Below, one piece after another: positions 1 through 6,194 of a stretch of 34,790 nucleotides of DNA. The notes beneath the pieces were generated by a model, which was given only the letters and a program-made list of their open reading frames with translations, was not told where the DNA came from and ran no database searches. A program made the position numbers and the translations under genes. Every line of letters starts with the position of its first letter. Position 1 is the stretch's first letter. This stretch comes from Roseburia sp. (GTDB lineage Bacteria > Bacillota > Clostridia > Lachnospirales > Lachnospiraceae), in NCBI GenBank assembly GCA_014804775.1, contig JAAUZB010000021.1, forward strand, positions 35,014 to 69,803. The letters are read 5' to 3'.

Positions 1-148
1 TTTTCTTTTTAGAAAAGACTGGTAAAATATATGCTCTAATTTAGGAATAAAGAGGATTAAAAATGAAATGATATTTCATTATTGAAAATATTGTGATAAA
101 ATAGTAACAGATGAAAAATAGACAGAAGAAAATGACGGAGGTAAGGTT

Positions 149-1429
149 ATGGACAAAAATGAACCGGTGCAGCCAAATAAAAAAAGAAAGAAAAACCCAA
201 ACCGATCGACAGCAATTCTTTCAATGGTTATGTTTGCTGCTCTTCTGATTGTGGACTTATATGTTATGATAAACCGTCCCGGAAATCATCTTGCACTTGT
301 GGTTATTACACTGTTAGCTTTGATATGCATATATTTTTTTATCGATGCAATTTTGATAGAAATTCACAAGACAGGCAGATCTACGGAAAATCAATATGAA
401 AATATTTTAAAATCAGAAAAAGCATCTTACCTTCTGCTAAAAAGAGCTTTTGAACAGATGGATCGGCTGGAACAATCAAAATCAAAAGAAAAAGAAGTAG
501 AGACGGGTTCTTTGGAAGAAGTTATCAATGCGCAGAAAGCATTGGCAAAAGTTACAATTAACAGAAGCAGAGAAAATGCAGATGCCATTATGAATTCCAA
601 TGATAAGGTTCTCGAAAAAATCTATGACTTGGAAGAAAAAATAGGAAGCAGTCAGGTTGATCAGATTGACAGTCAAAACAATATATTAGAGGAATCTGTA
701 AGGGAGCTGATAGAGAAACAGCAACATCTCATTGCTGAAATAAATGCAATAAAGCAAATGGAGACATCATTAAAGGATGAATTAGTACAGTCTATCAATA
801 ATATCCAGATACAGATACCGGAACCGGTGATAAGAGAAGTTTATAAAGAAGAAACAAGCGCAGTGTCAGACGAACTTCCAGATTTGAGTGGAATGGACTT
901 GGGAGAAAGTGAATCCCTGCTAGATGAGATGCCAGACTTAAGCGGAATGGATTTGGGAGAGAGTGAATCCCTGCTAGATGAGATGCCGGATTTAAGTGGA
1001 ATGGATTTGGGAGAGAGTGAATCCCTGCTAGATGAGATGCCAGACTTAAGTGGAATGGACTTGGGAGAGAGCGAATCCCTGCTAGATGAGATGCCAGACT
1101 TAAGTGAAATGGACTTGGGAGAAAGTGAATCCTTGTTAGATGAAATGCCGGATCTAAGTGGAATAGACTTAGGAGAAAGTGAATCCCTGTTAGATGAAAT
1201 GCCTAGCTTGGGAGAAATGGATTTGAATCTAATGATGGATGAACCGGAGCCAGAACCAGAACCAATGCCGGAACCAGAACCAATGCCGGAACCAGAACCG
1301 ATGCCAGAACCAGAACCAATGCCGATGCCAGAACCGGTGCAAAAGAAAGAAGCGTTTACGCCAGATCCGGCTAATTCAAATAAACTGATGACACCGGAAG
1401 AAATTGCAGCTTTGATTGCAAATCTATAG
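149..1429 (+). CDS. Membrane-anchored coiled-coil protein with 18-residue tandem repeats, function unknown
   Basis: I do not recognise this 426-residue protein as a named family. It starts with a Lys-rich segment, then two hydrophobic helices (about residues 21-41 and 48-71) forming a membrane hairpin. A long charged, heptad-like helix follows (about 78-220, probably cytoplasmic coiled coil). Residues 241-363 are six copies of an 18-residue acidic repeat (consensus DEMPDLSGMDLGESESLL) plus one degenerate copy. Then comes a Pro-Glu-Met spacer (364-400) and a C-terminal peptide ending in KLMTPEEIAALIANL. That last peptide resembles the EIDALL peptide of FliM/FliY-type switch proteins; this is a resemblance, not a proven homology. 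A GGAGGT ribosome site at 137-142 supports the start. The gene is alone, convergent with pepT, and ends at a shared terminator. A scaffold or docking role is inference only. Confidence 0.85.
   Translation: MDKNEPVQPNKKRKKNPNRSTAILSMVMFAALLIVDLYVMINRPGNHLALVVITLLALICIYFFIDAILIEIHKTGRSTENQYENILKSEKASYLLLKRAFEQMDRLEQSKSKEKEVETGSLEEVINAQKALAKVTINRSRENADAIMNSNDKVLEKIYDLEEKIGSSQVDQIDSQNNILEESVRELIEKQQHLIAEINAIKQMETSLKDELVQSINNIQIQIPEPVIREVYKEETSAVSDELPDLSGMDLGESESLLDEMPDLSGMDLGESESLLDEMPDLSGMDLGESESLLDEMPDLSGMDLGESESLLDEMPDLSEMDLGESESLLDEMPDLSGIDLGESESLLDEMPSLGEMDLNLMMDEPEPEPEPMPEPEPMPEPEPMPEPEPMPMPEPVQKKEAFTPDPANSNKLMTPEEIAALIANL
869..1237 (+). repeat. 54-bp in-frame tandem repeats (six copies plus a degenerate one)
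   Basis: Six 54-bp units (869-1192) each encode 18 residues. A shortened seventh copy (1193-1237) encodes DEMPSLGEMDLNLMM. Copies 2 to 4 are identical at the protein level and differ only by silent bases; copy 5 has Gly to Glu and copy 6 has Met to Ile. The near-identity suggests recent expansion and likely copy-number variation between strains. A Pro-Glu-Met hexapeptide repeat follows directly. Confidence 0.95.
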
Positions 1430-1455
1430 ATGCTGTTGTTTGGATTTATACAAAT

Positions 1456-1496
1456 AAAAAAAAGTCACTTCAAATTATTTGAAGTGACTTTTTTTT
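1456..1496. terminator. Bidirectional intrinsic terminator
   Basis: A perfect 19-bp stem (1456-1474 with 1478-1496) has a 3-nt loop, an A run on the left arm and a T run on the right. It sits between the stop at 1429 and the convergent pepT gene, whose stop codon (1495-1497) lies in the right arm. It can therefore end both transcripts. Confidence 0.93.
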
Positions 1497-2730
1497 ACAT
1501 TTCCGAAACGATTTTTACTATTTCACGAATGATAGAAACAGAGGTCTTCATGCCTTCTACGCTTACATGTTCATAAGGACCGTGAAAACCGTAGCCGCCG
1601 GTTCCAAGATTGGGGCATGGTAATCCCATGAAGCTGAGCCTTGCACCGTCTGTACCGCCGCGGACAGGACGTGATAAAGGCTCTAATCCAACATTACGAA
1701 TTGCAGATTTTGCGATGTCTACGACATAGGGATGCTGATCTATGATTTCAATCATATTGGAATATGAATTTGTAATAGTTGATGTTACCGTACCGGCACC
1801 GTATTTTTGATTCATTTCTATTGTAAGGGTGCGAATTTTATTTAAACGTGTTTCAAAAGAAAGCTTATCATGGTCCCGTACAATATAGGAAAGCGATGCA
1901 GATGAAACATTACCCTGCATATCAGTCAGGTGAAAAAATCCTTCTCTTCCTTCTGTATGAGCAGGGGTCTCTTCCGGGGGAAGCAATGACTGTATTTCAC
2001 AGGCAACCAAAGCAGCGTTTACCATAATATTTTTTGCTTCTCCAGGATGAACATTGATACCTTTGACAGAAAAATGGACGCTGGCAGCGTTAAAGTTTTC
2101 ATAGGCAACTTCTCCCTCATAATCGCCGTCCACGGTATATGCAAAATCCGCTGCGAATTGGTGCAAGTCAAAAAGATCTGCACCGCAGCCGATTTCTTCA
2201 TCTGGTGTAAATCCAATCCAGATATCGCCATGTGCCTGCTTTGATGTTATAATTTCCTCTACCGCAGTCATAATCTCTGCAATACCTGCTTTATCATCTG
2301 CACCGAGAAGGGTTGTTCCGTCCGTAGTGATCACGGTACGTCCCGTCAGATTTTTTAACGAGGGAAATTCAGATACTTTTATATATTCACCGCTTCCCTT
2401 TAAAAGAATATCCTTTCCGTCGTAGTTTGGAATAACTTGAGGTTTAATATTTTTTCCAGAGTAATCAGGGGAGGTGTCCATATGAGAGATAAAACCGACT
2501 GCCTTTTTTTCCTCATATCCGGGTGTGGCAGGAAGCAGCGCATAAACATAGCAGTGTTCTGTCAGAGTGACATTTTGTAATCCCAGATTTCTCAGTTCTT
2601 TTTCCAGTTCTTTTGCCAGTTCAAATTGGCGGTCAGTAGAAGGAATTTTCACAGTTTCATTTACTGTGTTATTTTCATCTGAAGTTGTCCAATATGAGAC
2701 ATATTGTAAAAATCGTTCTTCTACACGCAT
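1495..2730 (-). CDS. pepT: Peptidase T (tripeptide aminopeptidase), M20B family
   Basis: A 411-residue cytoplasmic di-zinc aminopeptidase that releases the N-terminal residue of tripeptides in the last steps of peptide use. The metal-site motifs are all visible: HMD with H83 and D85, GADDKAG with the bridging D145, the catalytic DEEIG with E178/E179, and DGD with D201. A C-terminal Gly-rich HGPYEH segment carries the last His ligand. These align with E. coli PepT residues with a constant offset of about five, and length is normal for the family. The start is fixed by AAAGGAGG just upstream on the minus strand. The gene is monocistronic: its 3' end shares the terminator at 1456-1496, and upstream lies the tRNA-Lys intergenic region. 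Confidence 0.96.
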   Translation of the reverse strand: MRVEERFLQYVSYWTTSDENNTVNETVKIPSTDRQFELAKELEKELRNLGLQNVTLTEHCYVYALLPATPGYEEKKAVGFISHMDTSPDYSGKNIKPQVIPNYDGKDILLKGSGEYIKVSEFPSLKNLTGRTVITTDGTTLLGADDKAGIAEIMTAVEEIITSKQAHGDIWIGFTPDEEIGCGADLFDLHQFAADFAYTVDGDYEGEVAYENFNAASVHFSVKGINVHPGEAKNIMVNAALVACEIQSLLPPEETPAHTEGREGFFHLTDMQGNVSSASLSYIVRDHDKLSFETRLNKIRTLTIEMNQKYGAGTVTSTITNSYSNMIEIIDQHPYVVDIAKSAIRNVGLEPLSRPVRGGTDGARLSFMGLPCPNLGTGGYGFHGPYEHVSVEGMKTSVSIIREIVKIVSEM

Positions 2731-2868
2731 TGTGAGCCTCCTTTAAAAATTTGTTTACTCCCTTTGACTATGCTAAGAGTTTTTCACATTTAACATAGCA
2801 TATTCAACAGAAAATGGGAAGATTTTATAGTGCCTAAAGAAAAAAATAAAAAAAATTTAAAAAAAATG

Positions 2869-2897
2869 TTGCAATTATAAAAAAAGTATTATATAAT
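2869..2897 (+). promoter_or_regulatory. Sigma-A type promoter of tRNA-Lys
   Basis: TTGCAA (2869-2874), a 17-bp spacer and a perfect TATAAT (2892-2897). The predicted start near 2904 is about 18 nt before the mature tRNA 5' end. The flanks are extremely A/T rich. Confidence 0.8.
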
Positions 2898-2921
2898 AAT
2901 TTTCGTCTTCAAAAGGAATAT

Positions 2922-2994
2922 GCGCCACTAGCTCAGCTGGCAGAGCACCTGACTCTTAATCAGGGTGTCCAGGGTTCGAACCCCTGGTGGCGCA
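2922..2994 (+). tRNA. tRNA-Lys(CTT)
   Basis: A full cloverleaf is readable. The acceptor stem pairs GCGCCAC (2922-2928) with GTGGCGC (2987-2993), with discriminator A at 2994. The anticodon stem CCTGA/TCAGG encloses the loop CTCTTAA with anticodon CTT at 2955-2957, and GGTTCGAACCC forms the T arm. The 3' CCA is not encoded, as is common in this group. It has its own promoter and terminator, so it is a single-gene unit reading AAG codons. Confidence 0.96.
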
Positions 2995-3034
2995 GTCGAA
3001 AAACATAGACATGTTTTGATATAAATACGCTATA

Positions 3035-3081
3035 AAGTACTAATGATGAAGCATTGCGACTCGTTGTTAGTGCTTTTTTTT
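3035..3081 (+). terminator. Terminator of tRNA-Lys
   Basis: A 15-bp stem (3035-3049 with 3061-3075) allowing several G-U pairs, with an 11-nt loop, followed by a run of T to 3081. It lies about 40 bp after the tRNA on the same strand. Confidence 0.82.
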
Positions 3082-3127
3082 GTGAATGTATTACAAAAAG
3101 CTACATCATAAAAAATGAGTTATATTA

Positions 3128-3156
3128 TTGAAATACAAATGAATCTGTGCTATATT
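3128..3156 (+). promoter_or_regulatory. Promoter of putative antitoxin RNA
   Basis: TTGAAA (3128-3133), a 17-bp spacer and TATATT (3151-3156) preceded by TGC, giving an extended minus-10. No open frame lies downstream on this strand. The predicted start near 3163 gives a short RNA aimed at the 3' end of the small minus-strand gene. Confidence 0.65.
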
Positions 3157-3162
3157 GAAATT

Positions 3163-3251
3163 GAAAAAGGGAAACCGGAAGCGGCTCACCACATTACTAA
3201 GCTATAATAAAATGCCGTTGCATGTGCGAGATGCAGCGGCTACTTTCTTTT
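3163..3251 (+). ncRNA. Putative antisense antitoxin RNA (RatA-like arrangement)
   Basis: A predicted short RNA of about 88 nt runs from the promoter at 3128-3156 to a hairpin at 3214-3240 (10-bp stem GCCGTTGCAT with ATGCAGCGGC, 7-nt loop) followed by TACTTTCTTTT. It overlaps the last codons and the 3' untranslated region of the convergent 30-residue peptide gene. Known type I pairs such as txpA/ratA use this tail-to-tail overlap, and the RNA pairs with the toxin message and blocks it. Ends are predicted by eye from promoter and terminator signals; expression is not shown. Confidence 0.55.
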
Positions 3252-3332
3252 ATCCTTAAAAATCTGAAAGATCAGACTGATAAGAGCAACAATAAACGTA
3301 CAGAATAAGAAAAAATCCTGATATGTAATCAT
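3240..3332 (-). CDS. Small holin-like membrane peptide, putative type I toxin (30 aa)
   Basis: A 30-residue frame that is easily missed. It begins MITYQDFF, has one hydrophobic helix (about residues 7-25, core FIVALISLIFQIF), and ends in a basic tail KDKRK. Size, single membrane span and Lys/Arg tail match the holin-like toxins of type I toxin-antitoxin systems in Firmicutes (TxpA/BsrG-like, often annotated as putative holin-like toxin). The ribosome site AGAAAGGGGGGTGA ends 4 nt before ATG and nearly matches the 16S 3' end complement, which strongly supports translation. It has its own promoter at 3416-3444, and a short RNA gene is convergent with its 3' end. Such peptides disturb the membrane when expressed unchecked. 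The family assignment is from pattern, not a search. Confidence 0.75.
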   Translation of the reverse strand: MITYQDFFLFCTFIVALISLIFQIFKDKRK

Positions 3333-3339
3333 TGCGTCA

Positions 3340-3383
3340 CCCCCCTTTCTTTCGTCTGGAGGGTAAACCCTCCGAAAAGGAGG
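3340..3383 (-). promoter_or_regulatory. Toxin 5' leader with sequestered ribosome site
   Basis: In the minus-strand leader the element CCTCCTTTTC (plus positions 3374-3383) can pair over all ten bases, with G-U pairs, with the ribosome site GAAAGGGGGG (3340-3349). Between them GGAGGG and CCCTCC form a 6-bp hairpin with a TTTA loop. Folded this way the message would be poorly translated, a feature known from type I toxin mRNAs. This is a structural inference from sequence. Confidence 0.5.
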
Positions 3384-3415
3384 TAAGCCGCCTCGCTTTG
3401 ATTTCCCTAAGCATC

Positions 3416-3444
3416 ATCATATCAACTACAATTTGAAAAATCAA
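3416..3444 (-). promoter_or_regulatory. Promoter of the small toxin gene
   Basis: Read on the minus strand: TTGATT (3444-3439), a 17-bp spacer and TATGAT (3421-3416). The predicted start near 3409 gives a leader of about 77 nt before the ATG at 3332. It is a good match in spacing and minus-10. Confidence 0.68.
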
Positions 3445-3454
3445 TATAATAGAT

Positions 3455-3473
3455 AAAAAACGTCAAAATGACG
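3455..3473 (-). terminator. Probable terminator of glgB
   Basis: On the minus strand a short CGTCA/TGACG stem with a 3-nt loop (3473-3461) is followed by six T. It lies 17 bp beyond the glgB stop codon. The stem is only 5 bp, so it may be a weak terminator; it sits just upstream of the toxin promoter. Confidence 0.45.
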
Positions 3474-3489
3474 GTATGTAGAATTGTAA

Positions 3490-5271
3490 TCATACAAGCA
3501 AATATTTCGCAGAAAAAGCTCCCATTCTAATTAAAAATGTTCCGGATGTGTCATGATAAATTTTATTTGTTCCGTATGAAACATTTCCACCGTATTTTTC
3601 ATGATCACTAGCCGCCAATAATCCTAGTGCTTCTGTATTTTTCATTTTCAAACGGTATAAAACCGATTTTCTGGAAAAATTGAAGATTGCGATCATTTTC
3701 TGGGTGCCGTCTGTCCGCAAAAAGCAATAAATACATTTCTTTTGATTACAGTTTAGCCATTGAAAACCGTTTTTCTCATAATCAAGAGCCCAAAGACCAG
3801 GATGCTCAAGATAGAGATGATTCAGGTCTTTCATAAATTTTTGGAATGAATCGTGATTTGGATATTCCAGAATATCCCAGTCCTGTTCTCTTTTTTCATC
3901 CCATTCCCGAATCTGTCCAAATTCATTACCCATAAAATTAAGCTTTTTTCCCGGATGCGCATACATATACATGTACAGAGCTCTTGCCTGAGGAAATTTG
4001 TTCTCATATTTGCCGTTCATCTTTTGCAATATTGTCATTTTTCCGTGAACAACTTCGTCGTGGGAAAAGGGCAGTAAAAATTTTTCGTCGTAATAATACA
4101 TCATAGAAAAAGATAATTTATCAGGATTCTTTTTTCGATGAAGTGTGTTTCCCGACATATAAGATAATGTGTCGTTCATCCATCCCATATCCCACTTATA
4201 ATCAAATCCCAGACCGCCATTTTCGACAGACTCCGTTACATTTGGAAACGCAGTGGAGTCTTCTGCAATCAGCATACATTGGGGATAAAGTGATTTTAAA
4301 CCGGAATTCATAGATTTCAAAAAATCCACGGCGTTATGATTGACTCCTTTTTTGATGTTTCCCTGCCAGTAGATTAGATTACTGACCGCATCCATCCGCA
4401 GTCCGTCAAAATGAAATTCCTTCAGCCAATAGCTGGCATTTGACTGCAAAAAACTGCGCACTTCGCCTCTGGAATGGTTGAAATTCTTACTTCCCCATTC
4501 ACTGACGCCCAGATCCGCATTGGGATATTCAAAGAGAGGCGTACTGTCATAATTTGAGAGAGCATAGTCGTCTATCGCAAAATGAACCGGAACAAAATCA
4601 AGAATGACGCCGATTTGATTTTGATGACATTTATCAATAAACTGTTTTAACTCATTCATTGTACCGTACCGGGAGGTCGGACTGTAAAAGCCTGTGTTTT
4701 GATATCCCCAGGAATTGTCACAGGGATGTTCACAGATCGGCAGCAGCTCTATGTAGTTATATCCTAATTCTTTTACATAAGGAATGATACGGTCGGCAAG
4801 CTCCGAATAGTTGAACCAGCCATTTTCTTTTGTTGGATCTGTCTTCCAGGAGCCGGCATGTATCTCATAAATATTGAGAGGCTTATCTTTGCGGTCGTCT
4901 CTTGACGCCATCCATTCGTCATCGCAAAACCGGTAATCTGTCAGATCACGGATCACAGAACTGGAATGAGGGCGCAACTCCATGCCAAAACCGTACGGAT
5001 CGCAATGATCTACAAAGTAACCGTCTTGTCCGTAAATACGGTATTTGTATTTCATGCCCGGCTTTGCAGCGGAAATCTCACACTCCCAGAAATTGCCGTC
5101 GTGGACTTTATTCATAAAAGTTTCCGACCACTGATTAAAATCACCTGTGACGGCAATTTTTTGTGCGGCCGGTGCAAAAGTGCGAAAAACCGCTCCGCTG
5201 GCCGTGATGTGGCATCCAAGATACTGATACGCATCAAAAGAGTTTCCACTATAAAATTCATGCATATCCAT
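3490..5271 (-). CDS. glgB: 1,4-alpha-glucan branching enzyme (GH13)
   Basis: A 593-residue enzyme that cuts alpha-1,4-glucan chains and rejoins them by alpha-1,6 links during glycogen synthesis. An N-terminal CBM48-like beta domain (about residues 15-105) is followed by the GH13 barrel and a C-terminal beta domain. Active-site motifs are present: DFVPVHF (225-231), the nucleophile D294 in GLRMDAVSN, the acid/base E337 in IAEDST, and SHDEVVHG with H404/D405. It is somewhat shorter than E. coli GlgB, as in many Firmicutes. The ribosome site AAAGGAGG lies 7 nt before the first ATG, which decides between the two close Met codons. It is 61 bp downstream of trmB on the same strand. No other glycogen genes are in the window. 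Confidence 0.94.
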   Translation of the reverse strand: MDMHEFYSGNSFDAYQYLGCHITASGAVFRTFAPAAQKIAVTGDFNQWSETFMNKVHDGNFWECEISAAKPGMKYKYRIYGQDGYFVDHCDPYGFGMELRPHSSSVIRDLTDYRFCDDEWMASRDDRKDKPLNIYEIHAGSWKTDPTKENGWFNYSELADRIIPYVKELGYNYIELLPICEHPCDNSWGYQNTGFYSPTSRYGTMNELKQFIDKCHQNQIGVILDFVPVHFAIDDYALSNYDSTPLFEYPNADLGVSEWGSKNFNHSRGEVRSFLQSNASYWLKEFHFDGLRMDAVSNLIYWQGNIKKGVNHNAVDFLKSMNSGLKSLYPQCMLIAEDSTAFPNVTESVENGGLGFDYKWDMGWMNDTLSYMSGNTLHRKKNPDKLSFSMMYYYDEKFLLPFSHDEVVHGKMTILQKMNGKYENKFPQARALYMYMYAHPGKKLNFMGNEFGQIREWDEKREQDWDILEYPNHDSFQKFMKDLNHLYLEHPGLWALDYEKNGFQWLNCNQKKCIYCFLRTDGTQKMIAIFNFSRKSVLYRLKMKNTEALGLLAASDHEKYGGNVSYGTNKIYHDTSGTFLIRMGAFSAKYLLV

Positions 5272-5294
5272 AAATGATCCTCCTTTGTTGTTGT

Positions 5295-5322
5295 AAGAAA
5301 AGCAGACCGTTCAGAACTCTGC
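5295..5322 (-). terminator. Possible weak terminator between trmB and glgB
   Basis: On the minus strand GCAGA and TCTGC (5322-5302) can pair around an 11-nt loop that itself holds GTTC/GAAC, followed by TTTTCTT. It lies 11 bp after the trmB stop. If it is inefficient, glgB would be partly co-transcribed with trmB. Confidence 0.35.
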
Positions 5323-5332
5323 TGTATACATT

Positions 5333-5971
5333 TTATCGCGAAGCGATCAATTTGCAGATAGGATTTCCTATCGAGGAAAATTTTTCTTCATACTCTGTCA
5401 TGATATTGTCTTTATTCAACAGAGGATCTTGATGAAGATCTCTGGTAAATGCGTCCAGATGCCAGCCGGCCTGTGGAATTTCTTCTAAAGAAAAAGAAAA
5501 CAGATCCTGATTATCTGTTTTGAACTCTATCTGTCCGTCTTCAGACAAAATCACATCGTATCTGCCAAAAAACTGCCGTGAAGTGAGACGTCTTTTGGCA
5601 TGCCGGTCCTTTGGCCACGGGTCAGAAAAATTCAGATAAATACGGGAAACTTCATGTTCGGAAAAAACTTCGGTAATCTCGGCTGCATCCATACAAATAA
5701 ATTTCAGATTAGTGAGAGGTGACATCTCCATTTTCTGCAGGGCGCGCAGCAGTACACTCGAATAACGTTCAATTCCGATATAGTTGATCTCCGGGTGCGC
5801 AGCAGCAAGCTCCATTATAAAACGTCCCTTCCCCATACCGATTTCAATGTGAATGGGCTGGATCAGAGGAAAAATCTCCTGCCAGACCCCTCTATGTGAT
5901 TTTGGGTCTTTGATACAATAGTCACTGTTTAGAATTGCTTCCTCTGCACCGGGTATATTTCTAAGTCTCAT
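5333..5971 (-). CDS. trmB: tRNA (guanine46-N7)-methyltransferase
   Basis: A 212-residue SAM-dependent enzyme that makes m7G46 in the variable loop of tRNAs. The SAM-binding motif EIGMGKGRF is near residue 43. The family signature NFSDPWPKDRHAKRRL follows in the middle, and TEYEEKF lies close to the C-terminus, as in bacterial TrmB. Length is typical. A ribosome site AAAGGA lies about 11 nt before the ATG at 5971, which is a long spacing but no better start is seen. It diverges from the D,D-carboxypeptidase gene, with a 223-bp shared upstream region. Confidence 0.95.
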   Translation of the reverse strand: MRLRNIPGAEEAILNSDYCIKDPKSHRGVWQEIFPLIQPIHIEIGMGKGRFIMELAAAHPEINYIGIERYSSVLLRALQKMEMSPLTNLKFICMDAAEITEVFSEHEVSRIYLNFSDPWPKDRHAKRRLTSRQFFGRYDVILSEDGQIEFKTDNQDLFSFSLEEIPQAGWHLDAFTRDLHQDPLLNKDNIMTEYEEKFSSIGNPICKLIASR

Positions 5972-6066
5972 CGATATAGATGTCCTTTCTTATGTTTCCT
6001 TATGATTTTATTCTACATCGAATAAAGGTGAAATGAAACGGGCAATTTTAAATTTCTGAAAAAATG

Positions 6067-6100
6067 TTTTTCCTCGGAAAAAATTTTTTCCGTGGAAAAA
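6067..6100. repeat. 34-bp near-perfect palindrome between divergent genes
   Basis: Two 17-bp arms (6067-6083 and 6084-6100) of the form TTTTTCCNCGGAAAAAA match with one mismatch and no spacer. The palindrome ends 3 bp before the minus-35 of the rightward promoter. A terminator is not expected between divergent genes, so an operator or a cruciform-prone element is more likely. No regulator can be named. Confidence 0.6.
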
Positions 6101-6103
6101 CAG

Positions 6104-6132
6104 TTGCATGTATTTTTTTCAAAGATTATACT
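6104..6132 (+). promoter_or_regulatory. Promoter of the D,D-carboxypeptidase gene
   Basis: TTGCAT (6104-6109), a 17-bp spacer and TATACT (6127-6132). The predicted start near 6139 gives a leader of about 56 nt. The strong palindrome at 6067-6100 lies immediately upstream. Confidence 0.7.
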
Positions 6133-6194
6133 GATAATAGTATGTAGAAAAGACAATATTTTCAAATAATGTAATAAAATGGAGTTAATTCACA

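Noticed and set aside
82-110. A promoter upstream of the first gene (TTGAAA at 82)
   Set aside because: No acceptable minus-10 at 16 to 18 bp; TAAAAT at 97-102 pairs only with a poor TTTCAT. Left uncalled.
869-1192. The 54-bp repeats as a possible CRISPR array
   Set aside because: No spacers of unique sequence, the units are directly joined, in frame and coding, and no cas genes are near.
2769-2802. A 7-bp inverted repeat TATGCTA/TAGCATA upstream of pepT
   Set aside because: Long 20-nt gap and short arms; expected by chance in A/T-rich sequence.
2922-2994. tRNA-Lys as an integration site for a mobile element
   Set aside because: No copy of the tRNA 3' end is seen further on, and no integrase gene is present in the window. 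The same was checked for tRNA-fMet.
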